Positions 54,600-64,000 of a DNA stretch of 64,000 nucleotides are shown here, one piece after another. The first letter of the stretch is position 1. Each line of letters opens with the position of its first letter. The notes under the pieces were generated by a model. The model had not been told where the DNA came from and did not search any database. It saw only the letters and a list, made by a program, of their open reading frames with translations. The translations under genes were made by a program, and so were the position numbers. The stretch covers positions 606,428 through 670,427 of the forward strand of contig MU006231.1 of the NCBI GenBank assembly GCA_010093685.1. The letters run 5' to 3'. The DNA is from Ophiobolus disseminans. Taxonomy: Eukaryota; Ascomycota; Dothideomycetes; Pleosporales; Phaeosphaeriaceae.

Positions 54600-55441
54600 A
54601 GGTGTACTAGCTGCTCATTTTAGATAGCCATGAGAGCCACCTCAACCAGAATTTCAAGGATTGCTGACTTAAACAAAAGATGCTGGCCCTCTGTATGCCA
54701 CCTCATGTATCGCACATCCTCTAGCTAATTAACGTGGTCTGCTTTTCGCCGGTGAAGCGCAAGTACTCCTAGCGCGTTAGAGACTTAGCACGCCGACGCG
54801 TCTTCCATATCAACAAGAAAGGCTTCCTCCCCGCCTTTAAGGACGCGTTTTTCGACGTAATTACAGCGCAGAACTGTCGAAAGGCCTTTAAGGCAGCAGG
54901 GCTAGTCCCTATCAACGCGCAGGTTGTGTTAGATCGCCTTAAGGTGCGCTTGCGTACCCCACCAGCACCCACTAGATGTGTCATAGCAGTCAAAGACTCC
55001 AAGCAATACCTATATGTTTGGATCTCAGTCGAAGCTTATACGCGAGTCCCTTACTCAGCTTATAAAGGTGGAGAACTAATGCTGCACCAGAACGCGCTTT
55101 AAGCAGCGCGGATTTCTGAGCTTGAGAAGCAATTAGCAGTAATAACCAAAAGAAAAAGGCGCAAACGCAAGCATATTTAGCATAGTAGTACAATAGAGTA
55201 TGGGACTGCTGTGGCGCAAGTAGCTGCTAAGGCATCTGCAGAGCCTCAGCGATCTAAGAAGGCTCGTAGTAATGGTAATTAAGATCCAGCCCAACCAGCT
55301 GTACGGCGCTGTGGGAACTGCGGCGGGACTAGGCATAACGCGCGCGCGTGCAGAAAAGATACAGAGATATCTTCTGAATCTGATGTGAGCACAACGTACG
55401 TAGGCTCCTTGTTTAATAGCGATGACAATGAAGATGCGTAG
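54600..55441 (+). pseudogene. Fot1/pogo-type transposase relic (C-terminal part)
   Basis: One frame interrupted by several stops reads LLILDSHESHLNQNFKD (second catalytic Asp region), LALCMPPHVSHIL, VVCFSPVKRKYS, RVRDLARRRVFHINKKGFLP and KAFKAAGLVPINAQVVLDRL. Near 55305-55352 it encodes a CCHC zinc knuckle (RRCGNCGGTRHNARACRKD), common at the end of fungal Fot1/pogo transposases. Expected ILQPL and YSQRV read with TAG in place of CAG, a RIP-like change. The N-terminal CENP-B-type DNA-binding domain and first Asp are not visible. Terminal repeats not identified. Confidence 0.8.
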
Positions 55442-56148
55442 CATAAGTTGGTCGTGCCAAGACTCTTTGTCGCTCTCGGTGGTGGATTACGTTAATCCAA
55501 GTAATAACGTGTGACTACATTGTTGGATCCGAACGTGCTCTTCAGGAGAGCTTCGGTCCCAGTGGTCTTCGTCCGATCGGTGGCATGGACTGTGTAGCGA
55601 CTCTCCCCAACACCCCTATCCTACTTGTGAGAATCGTGGCTTGGGGTCGATGCTGCTAACGTAGACGGCGATGAGTATCTTGAAACAAAGCCTGGAGACA
55701 GAACAGGACGCGAGACGTACTCTTTAGCCGGACTGGCCATGATGTGAACGACGCCATGGGGCGCTCACATCACCTTCGACTAAGATGACTGGCGAAGAGC
55801 AGTCGTTGTGCGGCGCGATGATTTGTTGAATGGCTGTTACTTATGATTCCAATGATCTGAGACTCGGTATAGATGGTGTAAAAGCGAGGCTCGATATCTA
55901 CTGCAGATGACGTAGGGTCTACTGTGCCGCAACCCGAAGAGGTCAGTCATAAGCTTTCTGCACTGCTTTGTGCAACAACCTTACGCCACGCAATTTAACC
56001 GAGCGTACGATAGGCAAAGAGGCTCATGCAAGGATGCAGGCCTTACCAGCAGCTGTTTCAAGCTCCGGGCGTGAGAGAACAATATCTGAATGCTTCGATT
56101 TTATTGGTGTAAATCGACTTTAATAACCTTCTGGTCGCGCGGCTTCTA
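55442..56148. other. Intergenic region downstream of NACHT gene
   Basis: About 0.7 kb that may include the 3' end of the transposon. No frame or clear terminal repeat found. Confidence 0.4.
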
Positions 56149-58677
56149 TCACTTGTAAAGTGGTACAATCGGACGCTTCAGCCGGTGCAACCATCGAGAC
56201 CTCTGTGACGCTTTGTAATACTGCAAACATTTTTGCAGCTTCTCCATATCGCCTCTGTTGTTGGCATCCACTGGACGATGACCCAACTCTTGCGCAAAAC
56301 TCGTCGCAACCGCTTTTTGGTCCTCGGGGTTGAGCAGGCTGATTGCAACAATTGCATATTGAGCCAAGACACGTTCGAAACCGTAAAAGATGTGGTGTTT
56401 GGCTTCTGGATCGTATGTCTGGTGGACGTTGAGGACTTCGTCAAGATATGTTGATTGAACCACGCCATTCTTGTTTTGTATCGTGATAGCACTGTCGACA
56501 CAGCGAGCCCGAAAAGCTTGACATCGTTGAGCATCAGCATTCGCTGACGGGTGAGTCTTTTGTAGCCAAAGATTAGCGTTCGCCCATCGCTCGTCTGCTT
56601 GGAAGGAGTCGTTGCCAGTGGTTTGGAGGACGTGCTCCCAGTACACCCGGGATTCAACAAAGTCCCGAGCTGTGCGATGAAGATATGAGATAGTATGGTC
56701 GTAACGGTCCCGTCTCTTGGCCTTTCGGTCCAGATCATAATGGCCAAAAAGACTTCGGAGCTCCAGGAGGCCTCTGCATCGAGCATTGAGGCGTCGCCGC
56801 ATTTGCTCGGCTTTGCCTAGTGCTTCTTTGACTGTCAGTGGCGTGCACGGAGCGTCCAGGCTTGAGCCTGTGTCTACATGGTCTGCGTAAAAAAGCCCAA
56901 GAAGGGTAGGATGCTCGAATGCGCCATCTTCTGGATTGCCGGACTTCGCTCGGAAGGCATGGAGAGGCAGTTCGCGATACGCTCGAAGCAACCGGAATGA
57001 TTCACAAGCTTGCGTAAAGTATTCCGGTTCCAGATGGTTCAGTATAACGTTGAAAAGATCTTCCAAGTCCGATGGTAGCGCGTCTAAACGCGCTTGAAGA
57101 TCTGACATTCGGTCCGCATTGGACAAGCCCTCGAGGAGTGATTGCACGACGAGATAGACCCAAAGAAACACACCAGAAGCTTTGTCAACAATCTCGAGAG
57201 TGAGACTTTTTGCAGCATCCGGCTCGCTCTCCAACAGAAGTCTGTACTGGTCATTCTTCCTAAAGTGTTCGGTGACATAGATAGAAATATCTTGCCACGT
57301 CAGGTGCTCTAGCCTCAGGCTTGGTCGCTGCTGGAAAGCGTCTTCAAATGCAATCCATGGACGACTTGCGACGCACAGCTTGACATTTGGCTGCGAGGCC
57401 GCCATGACAAAGTCGATGATCTCTCGTGATTCGCCCCCAAATTCGTCCAAACCATCAATCAGAAAAAAGTACTGCCGAGATCGGTCGGAAATAATGCGAT
57501 CGAACGCACGCCGTAGCTCGGGCCAGTCAAAAGACTCCTGTCCACCGCCGAATGCCACGTGCTGCTCCCATCGCTCAGGGAGTGCTGTGTCAAGAAGGCC
57601 GTAATCCGCCGAAAAACAAGCATAAAGTAGAGCTTGCAGCATCCCAAGACGCGACATCTGCATGGCGCTTCCCGAATTCCAGAGGTAGAATCCCGCCTTG
57701 ACGAGTCTGTTCCCACGTGTCCAGCCGCGTAACATCTCGTCCAGCCGAGTGTGGTGATAGAGATATTTCATCAAGGTAGATTTTCCGGAGCCAGGCTTAC
57801 CGGCTATCCAGTACACGTTGCTGTCGTTCTTTCGGAGCCACTCAGAGAAGCTAGCTTGGTGTTCTTCCTTGTTTTCCTGCACACCGTCTTCAAAAAGCCA
57901 CTTAAACGTTTCTGCCTGAGCCTCTGGAATGCTGTCCGCACGATCAACCATGTGTGGGAAGTACAATCTCGAAAGTATCATTTTTTGGAATCGGGTCCTG
58001 ATAGCTGCCGTCGTATGAGAATCTAGCATGGCAGAGAAAGCCGTGATATCACGACGGCTGGACGCTTGCCAATTATTCTCGCGAATAGCGTTCAACACTT
58101 CGACATGTCTTTGGTTTGCTTCCGCATGGGCGTGACTCGATGAGTCTCCAATGCACGCTGACTGGGAATGCGATAACTTGTCCACTGTCCGTCTGGGAGA
58201 AATTAGCACGTGATCCTCATGGGATGACTTCCAACCCTACCGGAGCGAGACGAGTATTGCGGTATCTACCTGCTTGCGGATGTCGTCCAGTTGATTGGCG
58301 AGATTAGAAATGTCTTTGTCGGTGGAAACACTCTTGAGCGCCTGATACACACTTTGCCATTTTTGGTGTGGTCCAGATACACGAGCCTTTGCAAGTGCAG
58401 CACTAAGCTCGGCCACAACCTTTTGGCTTTGGAGTTTGAGCTCAAGAAGTTGACGATCGGAAGCTCTTAGCTTGCGTGGGTTTCCTGTCGATCCAGAGAC
58501 CTGTAGATCTTTGTGCAGTTCGGATAAATTGCTTGCAGCGCTGTCTAGAATGTCATGTTCTTCGGTCCTACCATTAGCCGACTTGTAAAGCTCATGACCC
58601 CGTGAAATAATGCGAGAGGAGAAGTCGACGATCTGAACAATGTTCGATGCAAGACCAAGTGCTGCAATGGACTCCAT
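56149..58677 (-). CDS. NACHT-domain (NLR-like/STAND) protein
   Basis: Two exons on the minus strand, 58677..58241 and 58192..56149, with a 48-bp intron; 826 aa. Residues 1-145 are an all-helical N-terminal domain (MESIAALGLASNIVQIVDFS) of the kind that precedes NACHT in many fungal STAND proteins. The NACHT NTPase has Walker A GKPGSGKST at about 277-285 and Walker B FFLIDGLDEF at about 388-397, followed by VASRPWIAFEDAF and winged-helix-like sequence (GVFLWVYLVVQSLLEGL, LPSDLEDLF). The C-terminal 300 residues contain SYLHRTARDFVES but no WD40, ankyrin or TPR repeats. Such proteins act as signal-transducing NTPases, some in non-self recognition; for this one the role is not known. Confidence 0.9.
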
Positions 58678-59705
58678 GATCTTTGATTCAACGGGGATTG
58701 AAAAAGGGGATTAACGTACAAAGACATGTTCAATAGGGGTTAACTGGGCTGACAATTGCCTAGGGCTGTGCTCAGCCACGATGATAGCCTCGCATAGCCA
58801 CCACGTATTTTATTCGATTTGGGCGTTCGTTCGTCCCCGTCTCTCTGAATCGGCAGGTAGGACATTATTTAGAACTCAGCAGGCAGTAACGTTCCATGCA
58901 TCTCAAGTGACGTCCACAGCGGCTCTACATGCAATCGCTTTGTACGCTCAGCAGGAAGATGCAAGTCATTGATCGTTAGGTGCGGCCATGTAAGTGGTCA
59001 AGGACCCATTCTTTTTGTTTCCTCCACGAGAATCTGCTGCGCGGTAGTATTCGTCATTGTGAACCGAAGGAGTGACCAAACGTGAAAATGCGATGAACGG
59101 TTGAACCCTCGCTCATTAGCTTTGCGCTAACGGTTTAGCGCCTGTCCCGATCGGGCGACCTTACCATCTGAACCACGGAACGCACAAAAACCACAGCGAA
59201 CTATCCTCGACGCAGCCGGATGCAGAAACACTGCAGCGCATCATGCATAAAGGCTGCGTGCTTTGCAGCGCATTAAACCCGCCTCCATTGCATACTATCG
59301 CATTCCCCAGCCAACTCGTGCATCCGTGCACGATGATTGGCCACTCGCTTGCCCGCCGTATACGGAAAGAAAGGCCATCACACCCTGGGCCCCTGCAAGC
59401 AGAACCACCGGCGCCTTCGCGACTTCGACACACCGTAACCCGCCCACATCGCCAGAACGAGTCCATCACATAACGGCGTCACGACACCCCAAACCATCAC
59501 CTTGCTGCCCATCATTCGAAAGCGACGGGCGCTGCGAAACTTTTGATACCCATATCGCCAATATTAGAGCGCGTCGAGGGTCGAAATCGGGTTCCGGCGG
59601 GGAAGAGGCCACCTGGCCTGACTCCCTTTCTTCTGCCGCGTCAGGATTTGCAGGTCACGTGCCTCGGCTTTGTTTTGAGTCGCGACATCACAGCCTGAGG
59701 CAAGC
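58678..59705. other. Divergent promoter region, NACHT gene/EPL1
   Basis: About 1 kb. A perfect hairpin (gcgctaa/ttagcgc) lies near 59126-59143. The ORFs at 59161..59469 and 59263..59709 overlap the EPL1 leader and lack family signal. Confidence 0.5.
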
Positions 59706-61613
59706 ATGACGCAACGGGTCACGGGGCAGCGCTTTCGCCAGCGCAAGCTCTCGACAAAGCAAAACTTACCCGTCGTAAGAGAGCATGAGGTCGAGCAGCT
59801 CGCTGATGACGATGCGTCGCGACACATTCCCAAGGTCGAGACGGGTGTTGAGAAGGGCGAAGAGATTGTAAGTTCACGCTATGCCGCTTTGGGCGTTCAC
59901 TCTTATCGACGCAACAATGCATGCACACTCGTCGTCGCGATGCACTGCGTCTTCTTACCTTTTTGAAGCATGCTAATAATCTCGTAGGAGCACCATCTGC
60001 AAGCCGTCATTTCTGCCGCAAATGCAGCTGCTCAAGGCTCGACTGGAGGGAAGATTGCGCAGCTCTTCATTCCAACGCCTGATGCTGTCGCGAGTAAGTT
60101 GCAATACGACGATGTATACCCAAAGGTATTCCGACAGCCTGCGACGTATATCCGGTTCTCGTCGACCGTCGAAGACACAGCAGGCTGTCCATATTGCATG
60201 ACCGGCGACGATGTTGCTTTCCTCAAGTCGTACAACCAAAAGCAAGGCAAAAAGTCGCACTGCTCCGAGGATGAATTTGAGGAAATTGTCAACTTCTTTG
60301 AGGAGAAGACGCAAGAAAAGCAACCGTATGCTGAGGTTGACAATTCGCCTGTGCTCGCCTATGAGGACCTGGAAGCCGAGTTTGATGAGACCATCAGCGA
60401 ATCGGCGCGTCGGTTTGCCAAGGATGTCTATGCGCACTGGAAGAACCAACGGATGCTTAAGGGCAACCGATCTTTGATGCCGGCGTTGAAGTTCGAGAAG
60501 AATCTCGAGACTGATGATGCTGACCCATACGTTTGCTTCCGTCGTCGCGAAGTGCGCCAAGTCCGAAAAACACGCGGTCGTGACGCGCAGGTAACTGAGA
60601 AGCTCAAGAAGCTCAGGAAAGAGCTCGAGGATGCGCGTGTATTGATGGCAGACGTCAAGAAGCGCGAGACATTCCTTCGGGAACAGCTCGCCATTGACAA
60701 GCAAATCTTCGAGCAGCGACTTGCTGTCAAGGAGATCAAACGAAAACTCAGCATCAAGGGCGACGACGAAGAGCTGCTCATTACACAAAAGGTATGTCGT
60801 CCAGCTCTTGATCAAATGGTGAATCGTGCTAACACGTCGCAGCCCGCGCCCAAGCCGAAACGACCAGCTGATCTGGAGAGAGTGCGTCAGAACATCCCTG
60901 GTATGAAGCCTCGTGACACTCGACCGGATGGTCGTCTTCTCGACAGCGACCTCATGTACCTAGAGGAGCAGCAAGCCAAGAAGACGGAAGCAATCGACAG
61001 CTTCATTGAAGACAATCTCATCAAGCACCAGAAATGGAACGTTGGATGGGTTGATGCAACATGGCGGCCCATCACACCGCCACTGGAGCAGGCTGCCGCG
61101 AAGTCGGATTTCCGCACAGTCTTTACGGAATCCCAACTACCTACACCGCCAGCCTCAGTCTCCGACGAAGAAGGCGGCGACGCAATGGCCGTTGAGCGAG
61201 TAAACAAGGCATCGTCGCCCCGAAGAAGCGCACGAATACGCTTCGCCACACCACCGGAAGACGTTCCCTTCCAAGATCAGTCTCGATTCCGGCGGAGAAT
61301 AGGACGAGGTGGGCGCGTAATGATTGATCGCCGCGGCGTGAAGCGGCAAAAGGTCGAGGACGGACAAGTAGATGGACGCGCAGCCGATCGCTGGAAGTTC
61401 GCTGGCGACAGCAGCGAGGACGAGCAAGTGTACCCTGTCGACTGGACCGACACGTTGCATATTAGGTATCGCATAATGATCGAACGGCAGGGCGAGAAAC
61501 AGGCAAACCAACAAGTCACACCCGTTCAGACGAGGCGGTCGATCGAGAACCACAATCGGTCGGCGAGTGGACATCTCATGCCGCCAACACCCACGAATGT
61601 GACCGCGGGGTAA
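59706..61613 (+). CDS. EPL1: Enhancer of polycomb-like protein Epl1 (NuA4 subunit)
   Basis: Three exons: 59706..59867, 59988..60791 and 60843..61613; 578 aa. The second intron (51 bp) keeps the frame open if retained. The EPcA region spans residues 1-300: RFRQRKLSTKQNLPVVREHE, YPKVFRQPATYIRFSSTVED, GCPYCMTGDDVAFL and ADPYVCFRRREVRQVRKTRG, then a basic coiled coil (KLKKLRKELEDARVLMADVK). The C-terminal part is polar, with GWVDATWRPITPP. Epl1 scaffolds the Piccolo NuA4 module, linking Esa1 histone acetyltransferase to nucleosomes. Identification is from the unmistakable EPcA sequence. Confidence 0.95.
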
Positions 61614-62013
61614 ACAGCCCGCCAGACGGTTATTTTCTTCTCCGCTCAGATTTTCGATGCAGTAGTTCGACGATGGTACCCGGTGTTGATTGTGACGATA
61701 CCCTTTTTGCGTTTTGGTTGTTTGGAAGGTACCGGAGGGAGGTGGGATGAGGAATGGAAACATTTACTGAAGCTATGTATAGTATTCAAGGTTGGAGGAG
61801 GAGCGATATGCCTGTATAGAGAGTAGGTTAGCGAGGGAGCTTGGATACATATAATTAGATGCGGTGAAAGGTGGCATTGGACCAACCTGGAGCTGCGCAG
61901 AAAAAAGTTGAAAACTTACCAAGCACATCAAGAGTTTTGCCTATGTGGTGCGTACTGTCGTGGGATGTGTATATCATGCAGGTGTTGTCCATTGTCGGCG
62001 ACGAACGTTCTTT
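61614..62013. other. Convergent 3' region, EPL1/RKM4
   Basis: About 400 bp holding presumed 3' UTRs. Nothing else recognised. Confidence 0.5.
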
Positions 62014-63511
62014 TTATGCCCGTTGCTTCTTCTCTACTCCGCCCATCTCAACATCTCCCTCGTCATCTATAGCTCTTTGCCTTTTGGTGGAATTCCCGTC
62101 TCTTGCAATTATCTCGGCCAATGCGTCCGCAGTCTGCTTGAGGAGATGCTTCTCACCAATCCGTAATTCCCTTGCCATTGCAAAACGGCACTCCTTCACC
62201 CTCACATTTCCAGGCTGCGGGTTCTCAGTATTTGCCTGGAGGTCCTGGCCGAGCGTTGTTGCATATTGCGCAATTCTAGCTTGCACAATCTTGAGGACGG
62301 TCTCGGCCCCCTTGCTGGTGATCTTCTCCGGCTTCGGTAATTTGCCCTTACGCTTGAGGCGTTCGAATTCCTCGCTTGGGAGGAGTGACGTTTCCACGAA
62401 GATGATGAGCTCGGGCGATAAGCTCTCCTGTATCGTAAATGGACTGCTGGCGGTGATGTCGTACCCCGTGTCCACAATCTCTTGCTCGTCTAGGTATGCC
62501 ATCCTCTCCTCGTCGACAGTCAGGATTTCGGTCACCAGCTCCATGGGTATCTCCACAACATCGTACTGCGCGTAGTTGTCTGTGGCGTAGCCGTACCGCC
62601 TGAGCAGATCGCTCCTCGGAAGCGCACCATAGTCGTTGAAAATCTCCTCACCCGCCCGAATCGTTTTCAAGGCCTTCATATCGAGGTGCGAGTCCTCGTA
62701 GAAAAGCCGGGCGTTGTTACGATCTGCATCAGCATTCAGCATGTCTGCCAGCGGAACCATGCCCTTCGGCAACGCTTCGTCTTCCTCCTCCTCGGCAAAC
62801 CCTTCGTCGTCGACATCTTTGCGGGGCGTTGCAGGTTCGACGTCGAAAGCGTATGCCATGATGAGGGAGCCCATTTTGTGCATGAGCGACATGTTGCGCT
62901 CGTCGCGCATTTCTCCTGCTCTTTGCTTCGCGCGGACGTCGCCTGCAAAGAAGATGTTTGCGAATTCTTTAATCACGGGCAACAATTGCTCTGTAAACGC
63001 TTCGTCCGCCGCCTCTTTGCCGATTTTGTTGACCACGGCGCTGGCCTGTAGCTCTGCGAGTTCGTCGTCAGACCAGAACATCAGCGTATTGAACTCTGTG
63101 GGTAGAACAGAGAAATATGGCGCCCAATTTGAGGCCGGTCCGTTGGTGTATTCGTATAGCATGACGAGAATGAGAGAGAGCCAAGGGCCAAGCATCTCAA
63201 AGGTGGAGGCGGGGATCTCGGTGGACAGGATGGAGTTTTCGACGCTGAGGATGGCGGAGCGGGGGATGCGGAAGAGGACTTCATACTCGGTGATGTCTTG
63301 AGTGGCGACTGTGAAGTGTTAGAGAGGTGTCAGGTGGTGGGAGGTAGGCACAAGTAAGACGTGTACTCAATGTCCGGAACGATCACTTACCAACGCCTCT
63401 TCCGGCCTGCGCATCACGCAGGTCCTCCAACTTAACCTTTGGACTGATTTCGGCTCCTGAACGCTGGAGCCATGCCAGAAAGGCTAGGCTGGCACCGTCA
63501 AAGTCCTTCAT
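62014..63511 (-). CDS. RKM4: SET-domain protein methyltransferase, Rkm4/SETD6-like
   Basis: Two exons on the minus strand, 63511..63391 and 63308..62014; 471 aa. The start (MKDFDGASLAFLAWLQRSGA) leads into AGRGVVATQDITEYEVLF, the first SET block. The insert lies in the middle, and NDYGALPRSDLLRRYGYA carries the SET catalytic motif; a Rubisco LSMT-type substrate-binding domain follows. An acidic loop (GFAEEEEDEALP) precedes MVPLADMLNADADRNNA, which supplies the NH-type cofactor motif. The C terminus is basic. Rkm4 methylates a lysine of ribosomal protein eL42 in yeast; the animal relative is SETD6. SET class is firm, substrate inferred. Confidence 0.85.
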
Positions 63512-63890
63512 ACCAAAGGACAAGTTGGTGCGAGTGGTGGTGGGCGGGAGGTTGGAAATATAGTCGGTGGATCATTTAGCGGTCAATACGTCGACAGCCG
63601 AGGCGCGCCGTGCGCTTATTGGCTGAACGGAATACCATTCGGAGGCCATGGGATGACGTATGGCCAGGTTATGCAGACTATACCTACACCTCTTACAAGC
63701 CATGCACATGAATTAACCAGGCTGTGGATCTACATGCGGGCCGCATTGGCCCAAGTTATGTGGAACATCTAGCAAAACATTACAGCATGCAGGTGGTGAA
63801 GAGCGTCGTTATCGATAAGCTCGGCTCGGCCACCCCACGATGTTTAACTTCGACGCGTCAAATGTCTCTCCAAAGTACACAACAACCACA
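63512..63890. other. Divergent promoter, RKM4/KAE1
   Basis: 379 bp between start codons, GC-rich near 63600. An in-frame ATG at 63840 would extend KAE1 by 17 residues, but the family start is at 63891. Confidence 0.5.
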
Positions 63891-64000
63891 ATGATTGCTA
63901 TCGGGCTAGAAGGAAGCGCCAACAAGATAGGCATTGGCGTAATATCGCATCCAGCGCCCGACAAACCGCCCATCATTCTCTCGAACCTGCGACACACGTA
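63891..64000 (+). CDS. KAE1: tRNA N6-threonylcarbamoyladenosine synthase subunit Kae1 (partial, 3' end outside window)
   Basis: The first 36 codons read MIAIGLEGSANKIGIGVISH, then a short Pro-rich stretch (PAPDKPPIIL) and SNLRHT. This is the N terminus of the Kae1/OSGEP/Qri7 ASKHA fold, where GLEGSANKxGxG forms part of the nucleotide-binding site. Kae1 is the catalytic subunit of the KEOPS complex, which makes t6A37 on ANN-decoding tRNAs. The gene runs off the right edge. Start chosen because eukaryotic Kae1 proteins begin at this Met. Confidence 0.9.
   Translation, partial: MIAIGLEGSANKIGIGVISHPAPDKPPIILSNLRHT

Noticed and set aside
59100..59180. tRNA-like sequence on the minus strand (A-box-like TGGTTCAGATGG and B-box-like GGTTCAA)
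   Set aside because: The arms do not pair: no complementary acceptor or T stem could be drawn. The perfect hairpin gcgctaa/ttagcgc alone does not make a tRNA.
1..64000. CRISPR arrays, operons, prokaryotic operators or riboswitches
   Set aside because: This is eukaryotic sequence with spliced genes; the only regularly spaced repeats are coding (ankyrin, Thr-rich) or simple tandem repeats.

Overview
The window is nuclear DNA of a filamentous ascomycete. Introns are short (about 47-75 bp, GT-AG with a CTAAC/CTGAC-like branch site), genes are split and closely spaced on both strands, and the protein repertoire is fungal: Cdc34, Rvs161, Epl1, eL28, DUF2015, F-box/ankyrin proteins and a NACHT protein. 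The gene style, the transposon families and RIP-like mutations suggest a dothideomycete, probably Pleosporales. That placement is inference and I do not name a genus.

Layout. 0-13 kb is a conserved block: RVS161, CDC34, a CorA/Alr-type Mg transporter, SPC1, RBX1, an Edc1/PNRC-like decapping activator and a fungal-specific Ser/Pro-rich protein. 13-25 kb is mixed: a zinc-ribbon-like Cys-rich protein, a Tc1-type transposon with RIP-like stops, a divergent pair of predicted secreted proteins, an F-box/ankyrin protein, a 70-aa Cys-rich protein and a broken LRR gene. 25.9-41.5 kb is again mostly housekeeping: eL28, a DUF2015 protein, the SF3b4/Hsh49 splicing factor, TOM7, a large fungal-specific protein, a patatin-like lipase, a DHA1-type MFS transporter with two GC-AG introns and a GT32 (SUR1-like) glycosyltransferase.

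41.5-58.7 kb looks like an accessory island. It holds two low-complexity Ser/Thr/His-rich proteins, two broken protein-kinase paralogues in inverted orientation, a MITE-like element with perfect terminal repeats, an orphan response-regulator receiver fragment, an F-box protein with 24 ankyrin repeats, a Fot1/pogo-type transposase relic and a NACHT (NLR-like) protein. From 59.7 kb conserved genes resume: EPL1, a SETD6/Rkm4-like SET methyltransferase, and the first codons of KAE1 running off the right edge.

The housekeeping genes do not form one pathway. Several share divergent promoters (eL28/DUF2015, SF3b4/TOM7, RBX1/Edc1-like, CorA/SPC1). Many genes were assembled across introns by hand (RVS161, CDC34, SPC1, RBX1, eL28, TOM7 and others); exon boundaries rest on GT-AG signals, reading frame and recognisable family sequence, not on transcripts. 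The least explained parts are the 42-58.7 kb island and the divergent secreted pair at 15.8-19.5 kb.
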